Assembly (NCBI RefSeq): GCF_024273195.1
Contig: NZ_JAMZCU010000004.1
Location: 248,001-312,000, forward strand
Source: Devosia ureilytica
GTDB taxonomy: Bacteria > Pseudomonadota > Alphaproteobacteria > Rhizobiales > Devosiaceae
Direction: 5' to 3'
DNA length: 64,000 nucleotides
Below are positions 1 to 7,037 of this stretch, piece by piece. The notes under the pieces are model-generated. The model had not been told where the DNA came from. It saw only the letters and a list, made by a program, of their open reading frames with translations, and did no database searches. The stretch's first letter is position 1. Each line of letters opens with the position of its first letter. Position numbers and translations under genes: made by a program.

Positions 1-183
1 ATGATATTCGGGCAATGCGCGATATTCGAGAATGTCGGACAGGCTGACAAAAATTGGCTCGCTCTGTGCAGCGAATTCCGGCGGATCCGGCAGCTCGCCC
101 GTCAGTTCCTGCGCTGGCATGGCCAACATCGATACGGACAGCAAAAGTCCTGCCCCGCCAAGGGCATAGATATGCTTTCTCAA
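1..183 (-). CDS. Secreted protein, probable ABC substrate-binding protein (3' part outside window)
   Basis: Only the first 61 codons are inside the window. I chose the TTG at 183 because a strong GGGAGG ribosome site lies at 189-194 at good spacing. The product starts with a short basic segment (RKH), a hydrophobic stretch of about 15 residues and an AMPAQ cleavage-like site, so it is exported. The mature start (ELTGELPDPPEF, then SEPIFVSLSDILEYRALPEY) resembles the N-terminus of extended family 5 binding proteins of ABC importers in Hyphomicrobiales; that family call is from memory and tentative. It diverges from an AraC-family gene, its likely regulator. Confidence 0.5.
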   Translation of the reverse strand, partial: MRKHIYALGGAGLLLSVSMLAMPAQELTGELPDPPEFAAQSEPIFVSLSDILEYRALPEYH

Positions 184-296
184 TAGAACCTCCCATTGCA
201 ATCGGGGCAAAGGCGGTCTTGCCTGGCCGGTGTCTCCTCTCCGGCCCATGCCTCCGTGCATGGCTAAAGCCTAACCCTTGCATGATGCGAAGCAAT

Positions 297-321
297 CCGG
301 AATGATAGTGAGTAATTCCGG
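297..321. promoter_or_regulatory. Inverted repeat between the divergent genes
   Basis: CCGGAAT (297-303) and ATTCCGG (315-321) form perfect 7-bp arms separated by 11 bp, just upstream of the AraC-family start. The 184-345 interval is the only space for promoters of both divergent genes, so this may be an autoregulatory site. AraC proteins usually bind direct repeats, so the regulator is not certain. Confidence 0.35.
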
Positions 322-345
322 CTTTCTAAGAAGAAAGTGAAAAGC

Positions 346-1266
346 ATGAGCCTTGGAGAAACAACTGACCGCCCGGTGAGCGCGAAGGGGAAGGCTCCGC
401 GCCCGACGCCTCGCCCGGACCGGAGTTTCTACGCCTCGGGAAAAGCATTTGGTCGCTTCGGCATTCGCGCTTTTCCGCCCCAGATCATGCCCCAACCGCA
501 CACGCACGGCCATATCGAATTCAACTGGTTGACCGCCGGAACCATGGATTATGTGTTCGACGGCGGCCCCCTGACCATGGGCTCAAACCGGCTGGTCGCC
601 TTTTGGGCCGGCATTCCTCATCAGACCGTCGGGCTGCGCAATGCCGAAAACGCCCGCCAGCTCAATATCTACCTGCCCATGGATGCGTTTCTCGAAATGC
701 CGCAACTGGGCCGTCTCACCGAGACGCTGATGGGCGGCGGCGTGGTGCAGCTGGCGCCCGAATGTATCGGGCTTGAAACCCTCGAGCGCTGGCATGCCGA
801 TTATCGCAGCGGCAATTCGCTCCGCTCGGATCTGGTCAGGACCGAGATCGGCACGATGTTTCGGCGCGCCGCCATCACCGGCTGGGATGAATTGCTGCCG
901 GCCTGGCTGGAACAGACCACCACCCGCAGCCGCACGGCGAGCCCGGTGCGCTATGTGGTCCGCATGGTGCGTCATATCGTGGAGAACATCACCGACCCGC
1001 TATCGGTGGAAGACATTGCCGATGTGGTTGGCCTCCACCCCAATTACGCGACAAACCTCTTCACCAAGGTCATGCATATCTCGATCCAGAAATTCGTGAC
1101 CCGCATGCGCCTGATCAGGGCCCGCAGCCTGCTGTTCGACAGCAATCTGGCCATCGCCAACATCGCCTTTCAGTCCGGCTTTTCGAGCCAGTCCCAGTTC
1201 TACGACCATTTCCGCAAGGCCTATGGCATGACCCCCAGCCAGATGCGCGAAAACAAGATCGCCTGA
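346..1266 (+). CDS. AraC-family transcriptional regulator
   Basis: The product is about 306 residues. The N-terminal half is a cupin-like ligand domain (PQPHTHGHIEFNWLTAG, then a VAFWAGIPHQ segment). The C-terminal half holds the two helix-turn-helix motifs of the AraC/XylS family (SVEDIADVVGLHPNYATNLF; NIAFQSGFSSQSQFYDHFRK, ending YGMTPSQMR). Such proteins usually activate sugar or glycoside uptake genes. The likely target is the divergent secreted protein gene at 1-183. A GTG at 337 is an alternative start; ATG 346 was preferred because the purine-rich AAGAAAG then sits at a usable distance. It is convergent with the halogenase gene, 8 bp away. Confidence 0.88.
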   Translation: MSLGETTDRPVSAKGKAPRPTPRPDRSFYASGKAFGRFGIRAFPPQIMPQPHTHGHIEFNWLTAGTMDYVFDGGPLTMGSNRLVAFWAGIPHQTVGLRNAENARQLNIYLPMDAFLEMPQLGRLTETLMGGGVVQLAPECIGLETLERWHADYRSGNSLRSDLVRTEIGTMFRRAAITGWDELLPAWLEQTTTRSRTASPVRYVVRMVRHIVENITDPLSVEDIADVVGLHPNYATNLFTKVMHISIQKFVTRMRLIRARSLLFDSNLAIANIAFQSGFSSQSQFYDHFRKAYGMTPSQMRENKIA

Positions 1267-1274
1267 CCGGGGCC

Positions 1275-2816
1275 CTACCCCATTTCCTGCACCAGCCGCA
1301 AAAATTCGGCATGCCCGAGCGCCTGCTGCGCGGCCGCGCGATATTCGCGGACCAGGCCCTCGAACGTCTCACGCGCGAACTGCCGCAGCTTGGGGTCTGC
1401 CGCCATTTCCCGGCGCGCGAGCGACTGGTCCAGCAGACCCAGCCCATTGAGCACCGGATAGTGCAACTGCGTCTCGATATGGGGCAGACCGCCGAGATAG
1501 TTGGGGAAGTCCTCGGCCCGCGGCATCTGCTTTTGCCAACGCGCGAGCCGCTCCCTGGTCTCGGGATGAATGCGATTGGCCCGCACCTCGCGCCAGAACG
1601 GGGTGTCGTCGCGCTCGGTGACATAGTGGGTGTTGACGAAGGTGCGGAAGTCATCGACCTGGCGGCCGACGCGGGCATTGTAATCGTCGCGGGCGGCCGG
1701 AGCGATCCTGTCCGGCCGGTCCATGTAGCGCTGCGCGAACAGCATCATCTGGACGATGGTGCCATGGATGGACGTGGATTCGAGCGGCTCGAGAAAGCTC
1801 GAACTCAGTCCCACCGCCACGCAATTGCCGATCCAGGCCTTTTCCAGCCGTCCGATCTGGAAGCGGATATCGCCGCGCACCTCGATCTCATGCCCCAGCA
1901 CGGCTTCGACTTCGGCCTTGGCCTCGTCGGGCGTTGAGAATTCATCCGAATAAACATAGCCGCAGCCGAAACGCGTGCGCGTCGGGATCTGCCACATCCA
2001 GCCCGAACTTTGCGCCCAGGCGCGCGTGTAATTGGGCAGTTCGGCGCCTTCCTTGACGTCAATCCAGAACGGCAGGGCCCGGTTGACGGGCAGTTCATGG
2101 GCGTAGGAAATCCAGGGCGCCTGCAGTTCCTTGACGATCAATTGCTTGCGAAAGCCTGTCGCGTCGATGAAGAAATCGCCTTCCAGCCGCTGATTACCCT
2201 CAAGCACCAGCGCGGCAATTTCTCCGTTCTGCGGGTTCCGCTCGATCCCTTCCACCAGGGCGTCGACTTTCGCCACCCCCTGCGACTTGCTGGCAAAGAA
2301 CTTGCCCACCAGCGCCTGGTCGAAGTGATAGGCGTGGTGGAATGGCCCGAGCGGGATCAGGCTGCCATCGGGTTTGCGGGCGTAGGGCGCCTTCCACTGT
2401 TCGAGCAGCGGCTGGAACATGTGCATGTCCTGAACGGGTCGGCCCGCCGCCACCGCATAGACATTGAGATAGTCGCTCGGCGCGCCGCTGGGTGCCTTGA
2501 CCACCTGATGCGGATCATCGATCGGCCCGTAATAGGTAAATCCCTTGCGCCGCCAGTCCTCATGACGAATGCCCAGTTTGAAACTGGCGTCGGTTTTCCT
2601 GAAAAACTCGAACTCGTCGATGCCGAAATGCTTGAGCAGCACGCGGAAGGCGGCCGTTGTCGCCTCCCCCACCCCGACCGTGGGGATCTTCGAACTCTCG
2701 ACGACCGAAATCCGAAAGTTCAGTCCCCGTCGCCGCGCCTCATCCTGAATGATGAACGCGGCAATCCAACCCGCCGTACCGCCACCGACAATGACGTAAT
2801 GGGATGGTTCATCCAT
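1275..2816 (-). CDS. Flavin-dependent tryptophan-halogenase-family protein
   Basis: The product is 513 residues, the usual size of the family. It has the N-terminal FAD motif GGGTAG (about 11-16), VGVGEAT (47-53), the catalytic lysine in ASFKLGIR (K80) and the diagnostic WxWxIP motif as WMWQIP (W273, W275). The active-site Glu-Ser lies in LEPLESTS (E346, S347). These positions match PrnA/RebH-type halogenases almost number for number by eye. Such enzymes use FADH2, oxygen and halide to make HOX, which lysine directs onto an aromatic substrate. No flavin reductase or natural-product gene is adjacent; homologues also occur in glycan-use loci of other Proteobacteria, so the substrate is unknown. 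The ATG at 2816 has a GGAGGG ribosome site. Confidence 0.85.
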   Translation of the reverse strand: MDEPSHYVIVGGGTAGWIAAFIIQDEARRRGLNFRISVVESSKIPTVGVGEATTAAFRVLLKHFGIDEFEFFRKTDASFKLGIRHEDWRRKGFTYYGPIDDPHQVVKAPSGAPSDYLNVYAVAAGRPVQDMHMFQPLLEQWKAPYARKPDGSLIPLGPFHHAYHFDQALVGKFFASKSQGVAKVDALVEGIERNPQNGEIAALVLEGNQRLEGDFFIDATGFRKQLIVKELQAPWISYAHELPVNRALPFWIDVKEGAELPNYTRAWAQSSGWMWQIPTRTRFGCGYVYSDEFSTPDEAKAEVEAVLGHEIEVRGDIRFQIGRLEKAWIGNCVAVGLSSSFLEPLESTSIHGTIVQMMLFAQRYMDRPDRIAPAARDDYNARVGRQVDDFRTFVNTHYVTERDDTPFWREVRANRIHPETRERLARWQKQMPRAEDFPNYLGGLPHIETQLHYPVLNGLGLLDQSLARREMAADPKLRQFARETFEGLVREYRAAAQQALGHAEFLRLVQEMG

Positions 2817-2926
2817 GCCCTGCCCTCCGTTGGGATCAGGCTATGAATGGCGAACAAGCACGGCAAGGGCCAAGGTGGCCGGACGAGGAGTGTTCTTAGA
2901 AAACCGGAGCTTTTGGGTAAAAACAA

Positions 2927-3220
2927 TCAGGCGGCATGGGGAGCAATCTGTTCCGCAATGGCGGCCCCGACCTTGTCCTTGGCCACTTCCAGATCATAAG
3001 TCGCCTGCATCCCCATCCAGAACTCGGCACTGGTCCCGAAGAACCGCGACAGACGCAGGGCAGTGTCTGGGGAGACGGCACGCTTGCCATGCACGATCTG
3101 GCCGATACGCACCTGCGTCACGCCGAGAGCCTTGGCCAGACCATACTGGGTCAGCCCCATTGGCTTCATGAACTCTTCGAGCAACACTTCGCCCGGATGG
3201 GTCGGATCAAAATCAGCCAT
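2927..3220 (-). CDS. higA: HigA-type antitoxin (XRE family)
   Basis: The product is 97 residues with the HigA signature start DFDPTHPGEVLLEEFMKPMGLTQ, followed by a helix-turn-helix (YGLAKALGVTQVRIGQIVHGKR) and SPDTALRLSRFFGTSAEFW. It neutralises the HigB toxin and, with it, represses the operon. Two ATG codons are adjacent (3223 and 3220). The GAGG at 3227-3230 lies 3 nt from the first and 6 nt from the second, so 3220 is the better start. The gene follows higB by 8 bp; toxin-first order is typical of higBA. Confidence 0.93.
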   Translation of the reverse strand: MADFDPTHPGEVLLEEFMKPMGLTQYGLAKALGVTQVRIGQIVHGKRAVSPDTALRLSRFFGTSAEFWMGMQATYDLEVAKDKVGAAIAEQIAPHAA

Positions 3221-3228
3221 CATACACC

Positions 3229-3510
3229 TCAGTGGTCGTCCACCAGTTCCACATCGAAGGCATTGCCGTCGCGCCAGACAAAGCACAGCCGCCACTGGTC
3301 ATTAATGCGAATGGAGTGCTGCCCGTTGCGCCCACCTGCAAGTGGCTCCAGCCGATTGCCGGGAGGAATGCGCGGGTCTTCGAGAGATTTGGCGCTGTTG
3401 ATTTGGGTCAGCTTGCGATTGGCAACCTTCATGATGTCGTTCGGGACACCCTTGCGGAAGCGGCGGTCCCAGGCGGACTGCGCCGCCGCATTGCCAAACG
3501 ACACTATCAT
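3229..3510 (-). CDS. higB: HigB-type toxin (RelE/ParE superfamily mRNA interferase)
   Basis: The product is 93 residues, the usual HigB size. Family features are a start of the form MIxSF, a basic centre (RRFRKG) and the segment PPGNRLEPLAGGRNGQHSIRINDQWRLCFVW, which contains the core strands of the RelE fold, ending in a VELVDDH tail. HigB cleaves mRNA at the ribosome; HigA binds and inhibits it. No Shine-Dalgarno sequence precedes the ATG, and the predicted transcription start falls on or next to it, so the message may be leaderless (inference). Confidence 0.92.
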   Translation of the reverse strand: MIVSFGNAAAQSAWDRRFRKGVPNDIMKVANRKLTQINSAKSLEDPRIPPGNRLEPLAGGRNGQHSIRINDQWRLCFVWRDGNAFDVELVDDH

Positions 3511-3511
3511 A

Positions 3512-3545
3512 ACGCGATACTATCGCGTCGCGAATAACTTTTCAA
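3512..3545 (-). promoter_or_regulatory. higBA promoter with overlapping 17-bp perfect palindrome
   Basis: Reading the minus strand, TTGAAA (3545-3540) and TAGTAT (3522-3517) form a sigma-70-type -35/-10 pair with a 17-bp spacer. A perfect palindrome, ACGCGATA-C-TATCGCGT, covers 3512-3528 and therefore overlaps the -10 box. This is what a HigA operator for autorepression should look like. The expected transcription start is about 3510, the first base of the higB start codon. Confidence 0.7.
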
Positions 3546-3574
3546 TGTGCCTGCCCCGTCCAGTCGTAGCGCAA

Positions 3575-3602
3575 AAAGGCCCCCAGCGAACCGGGGGCCT
3601 TT
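3575..3602 (-). terminator. Rho-independent terminator after the GH4 gene
   Basis: A 10-bp stem (AAAGGCCCCC at 3575-3584 with GGGGGCCTTT at 3593-3602) carries an 8-nt loop. On the minus strand it is followed by a run of five T. It lies about 30 bp beyond the stop of the glycosidase gene and insulates higBA from it. Confidence 0.8.
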
Positions 3603-3634
3603 CTCCTGACGCTGGGAGGAGCGCCGGTGGACCT

Positions 3635-5089
3635 TCAGTGATGCGCGCCGCTCATCTCGCGCAGTTCTTCCACTGAGCGGACGCGCTTGCGGGCAGCGCC
3701 GTCCCAGTCGCGGGTTTTGACCGTCGACTTGGCCATCCGCTCGCGGGCTGCCGGGACGGCATCGGCATATTGGGGCAGCCATTGCGCCTGGGCGACCACC
3801 ATTTCGTCGACCATGGCCCAGACTTCGTCGGGGGTGCAGATGGCCCCCACCAGCGGGTCATGCAGCACGGCGAGCTTGAGCGTATCGATATTGCCGGTCA
3901 TCGCGGCCTCGACCGACAGCCTTTGCACCGAGACAGAAACCGAACAGGTTGCGGCACAAGCCGTCGGCAGGGTGATGCCCTCGATCATGTTGATGCCGAA
4001 ACGGTCGACATAGCCGGGCCCTTCGATGATCGCGTCATCGGGAAGATTGGTGATGATGCCATTGTTGCGCCGGTTGAAATGCCCGCGATAGGCCCGGCCG
4101 GTCTCCATGGCTTCAATGATGTAGCTGGCATGCTCGCTGGTGCGCTTGTGCTGCGACAGGGGCTTGTTGGCCTGCTCCTTGAACACGGGGAAGTCAGTTT
4201 CGAACCAGTTCCGGCGCTCGGTGGAGTAGCGCAGATAGCCACCGGTCTCACCGTGGATCCAGTCACTCATGTCGATCCAGCGGTCGATTTCCTCGGGCCG
4301 CTTGCGATACCAGGGCAGGTATTCGGAAAGGTGCCCATTGCTCTCGGTGGAATAGACCCCGAAGCGCTTGAGCACGTCGATGCGCACCTTCTCCTGCTTG
4401 GAATACACCGGATGCGCTTCGAAAGCCGCGATCAACTCGTCGCTCTCGATCTTCCGGCCCTTGGCGCGAATGTCGATGTACCAGGTCTGGTGATTGATGC
4501 CCGAGCAGACATAGTCCAGTTCGCTGTCATCGACGCCCAGCACCTGCGCGATTTGATGCGCGCCGTGCTGCACGCCGTGGCAGAGACCCACGACATTGAC
4601 GCCGCCATACATTTCGGCAGCCCAGGTGTTCATGGCCATGGGGTTGGCATAGTTGAGGAACAGCGCCCCCGGCTCGGCGACTTCCCGGATGTCCTTGCAG
4701 AAGTCGAGGATCACCGGAATGTTGCGCTGCCCATAGAGAATACCGCCGGCGCAGATGGTGTCGCCCACGCATTGATCGACGCCATATTTGAGCGGAATGG
4801 AAATGTCCGTGGCAAAGGCCTCCAGGCCGCCCACGCGCACGCAACTCATGATGTAGCGTGCGCCGGTAATTGCCTCACGCCGATTGGTCGTCGCCGTCAC
4901 CTTGGCAGGCAGCTTGTTCACCGACACGATGGTCTCGATGATCTGGCGCACCATGTCGAGATTGTGCGGATTGATGTCGGTGAGCGCAAATTCGCAATCG
5001 ATGAATTCAGGGACCTTGAGCAGGTCCGAAATCAAGGTCTTGGTGAACCCGACCGAGCCGGCGCCGATAACGGTAACTTTGAACGACAT
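3635..5089 (-). CDS. Glycoside hydrolase family 4 (alpha-galactosidase/alpha-glucosidase type)
   Basis: The product is 484 residues. GH4 enzymes cleave glycosides by an NAD- and Mn-dependent oxidation-elimination mechanism in the cytoplasm. Visible features are the Rossmann start VTVIGAGSVGF (about residues 5-15), the conserved CVRVGG, VGDTICAGGI and LNYANPMAMNT segments, and GLCHGVQHG, which holds the metal-binding Cys and a neighbouring His. The sequence is closest in style to MelA/AglA alpha-glycosidases; galactose or glucose specificity cannot be decided by eye. An AraC regulator is divergently transcribed, and a terminator follows. The start at 5089 has a GGAGGGAC ribosome site. No dedicated transporter is next to it. 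Confidence 0.88.
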   Translation of the reverse strand: MSFKVTVIGAGSVGFTKTLISDLLKVPEFIDCEFALTDINPHNLDMVRQIIETIVSVNKLPAKVTATTNRREAITGARYIMSCVRVGGLEAFATDISIPLKYGVDQCVGDTICAGGILYGQRNIPVILDFCKDIREVAEPGALFLNYANPMAMNTWAAEMYGGVNVVGLCHGVQHGAHQIAQVLGVDDSELDYVCSGINHQTWYIDIRAKGRKIESDELIAAFEAHPVYSKQEKVRIDVLKRFGVYSTESNGHLSEYLPWYRKRPEEIDRWIDMSDWIHGETGGYLRYSTERRNWFETDFPVFKEQANKPLSQHKRTSEHASYIIEAMETGRAYRGHFNRRNNGIITNLPDDAIIEGPGYVDRFGINMIEGITLPTACAATCSVSVSVQRLSVEAAMTGNIDTLKLAVLHDPLVGAICTPDEVWAMVDEMVVAQAQWLPQYADAVPAARERMAKSTVKTRDWDGAARKRVRSVEELREMSGAHH

Positions 5090-5187
5090 TGTCCCTCCAC
5101 GGGCGCTCTGGCCCCTTCTATTGCCCTAGAGCTAGCGCCCCTGGCTTTGGCGGTGTAGAGAAAGCTTGTGCGAAAGAGGGTAATTTT

Positions 5188-6054
5188 GTGCTTTCTTCTT
5201 TATTGGATCATGGGTTCGACATCCGACGCCTGGCGCTGCCGCGTCACGTGGCGCCGCTCCATTGCATGGCCATTAGTGCCGGCTATGAACAGCGTCGAAA
5301 CGAGGTCTATTCGTGGGACGGACTGAAGCGGGGTTCCTCGCCTTTTCTGGTGATCCAGCATACGACACATGGGGAAGGCAGGCTCGACTACGCCGGTGTC
5401 GTTCACAAACTCACGCCGGGCAAAACCATGCTCGTCACCATGCCGCATGCGCACCGCTACTTCTTGGAGCGAGGCGGGCATTGGGAGTATTTCTGGCTAT
5501 TGCTCAATGGCCGGGAGGCCCTGCGGCTGGCGCGCGAAATTCTCGACGCTGCCGGCCCGGTGCTGACCCTGAGCCCCGACGATATTGATCGCCTGGCCGG
5601 CGCGGCGATACGGGCTATGACCCTGAACGACGCCACCCCCGGCCGGGTTTCCGCGCTCGCCTACGACGCCATGGCGACCCTGCACGATGGGGTCTTTGGC
5701 CTGATCCCGCCCACGGAAACACCCCTGCCCCCATCCATCCTCAGGGTTATCGCCTATGTTGAGGACAATCTGGCCGCGCCCTTGCAGGTTGAGCAGCTTG
5801 CGGCAGTGGCGGAGATGAGCCGCGCGCATTTTGTGCGCGGCTTCACGCGGGCCACGGGCGAGGCGCCCTCGGATTTCGTGCAGACCCAACGCCTCGCCCG
5901 CGCCGAGCGACTGCTGCTGGCAACCGAGATGAGCGTGGGTGACATTGCGGCCATGACGGGCTTTGCCAATGGCAATTACTTCGCCAAGGTGTTTCGCAAG
6001 AGACGTGGCGCGACCCCTTTGGAATACCGCGCCACGCGCTTTGAAGCGGGCTGA
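5188..6054 (+). CDS. AraC-family regulator of the GH4 gene
   Basis: The product is 288 residues from a GTG at 5188, chosen because AGAGGG lies 8 nt upstream; the open frame extends to 5089 but that part lacks family-like sequence. The N-terminal half is a cupin-type sensor (LHCMAISAGYEQRRNEVYSW, LTPGKTMLVTMPHAHRYF). The C-terminal half has both AraC helix-turn-helix motifs (LQVEQLAAVAEMSRAHFVRGF; VGDIAAMTGFANGNYFAKVF). It diverges from the glycosidase gene with about 100 bp between them, so it probably activates that gene in response to the glycoside or its sugar. Confidence 0.87.
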   Translation: MLSSLLDHGFDIRRLALPRHVAPLHCMAISAGYEQRRNEVYSWDGLKRGSSPFLVIQHTTHGEGRLDYAGVVHKLTPGKTMLVTMPHAHRYFLERGGHWEYFWLLLNGREALRLAREILDAAGPVLTLSPDDIDRLAGAAIRAMTLNDATPGRVSALAYDAMATLHDGVFGLIPPTETPLPPSILRVIAYVEDNLAAPLQVEQLAAVAEMSRAHFVRGFTRATGEAPSDFVQTQRLARAERLLLATEMSVGDIAAMTGFANGNYFAKVFRKRRGATPLEYRATRFEAG

Positions 6055-6558
6055 TCAGCCTTCTTTTTTCAGGCGCTCGAGAATGGCGTCGAACTTGATC
6101 ATCGAGACATTGGCGCCCCACTCCATGCCTGTATCGACCGTGGCATTGCGCATCTCGAAGTCCGGGAAATTCGAAACCGAGCGGTAGTGGGTCTTGCCAT
6201 CCCGCTCTTCAAAGTGATGCTCTTCATAGAAGCGCGGGTCTTCTTCAAACATGCCCTCCACCACAAACGTGTTGCGGATCATCGTATTGGGCTCGACCGC
6301 CAGGTAGGTGCCAAAGAAGGTGACATCAGAACCGTCGGGCAAGGTGGAAACGACCCGCCATTTGCCACCGGTGCGCAGGTCGAGTTCCACGACGCGATTG
6401 GTGTCGTGCGGACCCCACCACTGGGCCATGTGCTCGGGCCGGGACCACACTGTCCACACCAGCGCCAGCGGTGCATCAAAGGTGCGCGACATGATGATCA
6501 GCGGCGCGTCGGTTGGCAGCTCGGTCTTGAATGGGTTGGGAAAGCTCTGGTCATTCAT
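6055..6558 (-). CDS. SRPBCC (AHSA1-type) domain protein
   Basis: The product is 167 residues. It has the START/Bet v1-like pattern of activator-of-Hsp90 homologues: SRTFDAPLALVWTVWSRPEHMAQWWGP near the start, a DLRTGGKWRVV strand, and a C-terminal helix (GANVSMIKFDAILERLK). The fold forms a hydrophobic ligand cavity; the ligand is not known. A TTG at 6564 opens the frame, but ATG 6558 sits 8 nt after GAGGAG and is preferred. The gene follows an ArsR regulator by 12 bp; ArsR-SRPBCC pairs are a widespread two-gene unit of unclear physiological role. Confidence 0.85.
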   Translation of the reverse strand: MNDQSFPNPFKTELPTDAPLIIMSRTFDAPLALVWTVWSRPEHMAQWWGPHDTNRVVELDLRTGGKWRVVSTLPDGSDVTFFGTYLAVEPNTMIRNTFVVEGMFEEDPRFYEEHHFEERDGKTHYRSVSNFPDFEMRNATVDTGMEWGANVSMIKFDAILERLKKEG

Positions 6559-6570
6559 CGTCAAGTCTCC

Positions 6571-6912
6571 TCAGTTCTTGGTGTCGGATTGTGGGGTCTG
6601 GAGCGTGGTCAAATAGCTGTCGAGCTGATCGAGGTTCTGTTCCCAGAAGCCGCGGTAGCTGTTGAGGTAACCCGCTACGTCGCGCATGGGCGCTGCCTGA
6701 AGCCTGCAAGGCCGGTATTGGGCCTGCTTGCCCCGCGTGATGAGACCGGCATTTTCCAGCACCTTGATGTGCTTGGAGACGGCCGCAAGCGTCATCTCGA
6801 AGGGTTCTGCCAATTCATTGACGCTGGCCTCGCCGGTCGCCAGCCGCGCAAGGATGGCGCGGCGCGTCGGGTCGGCCAGGGCCGCCAATGTTGTGCTGAG
6901 GGGATCGCTCAT
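6571..6912 (-). CDS. ArsR-family (winged helix) repressor
   Basis: The product is 113 residues: LAALADPTRRAILARLATGEASVNELAEPFEMTLAAVSKHIKVLENAGLI is the standard ArsR helix-turn-helix core, followed by the wing (ITRGKQAQYRPCRL). No metal-binding CxC in the recognition helix is present, so it is not an arsenic sensor by sequence. It heads a two-gene unit with the SRPBCC gene and has a candidate operator just upstream of its start, consistent with autorepression. Confidence 0.9.
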   Translation of the reverse strand: MSDPLSTTLAALADPTRRAILARLATGEASVNELAEPFEMTLAAVSKHIKVLENAGLITRGKQAQYRPCRLQAAPMRDVAGYLNSYRGFWEQNLDQLDSYLTTLQTPQSDTKN

Positions 6913-6928
6913 TGCTCAACCTATTGCT

Positions 6929-6948
6929 ATTCAACTACATGCTTGAAT
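6929..6948. promoter_or_regulatory. Candidate ArsR operator
   Basis: ATTCAA (6929-6934) and TTGAAT (6943-6948) form a perfect inverted repeat with an 8-bp gap, 17 bp upstream of the repressor start. A third TTGAAT half-site follows at 6958-6963. The TTGAA/TTCAA half-site spacing resembles ArsR/SmtB-type operators. Confidence 0.55.
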
Positions 6949-7037
6949 ACCATTTGGTTGAATGCGAGTCAATCCAGGCAGATGCGACAACGCCCGCTGG
7001 CGCGGGAGTTGAGGGATCAGCCAATTGGTGAAGCCTG

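Noticed and set aside
3770..5158. 462-residue open frame on the plus strand opposite the GH4 gene
   Set aside because: It is a GC-rich mirror frame of a well-supported gene, with no recognisable domain and low-complexity His/Asp/Gly-rich sequence.
6571..6912. Arsenic or metal sensing by the ArsR protein
   Set aside because: The CxC or His/Asp metal sites of ArsR/SmtB sensors are not in the sequence.
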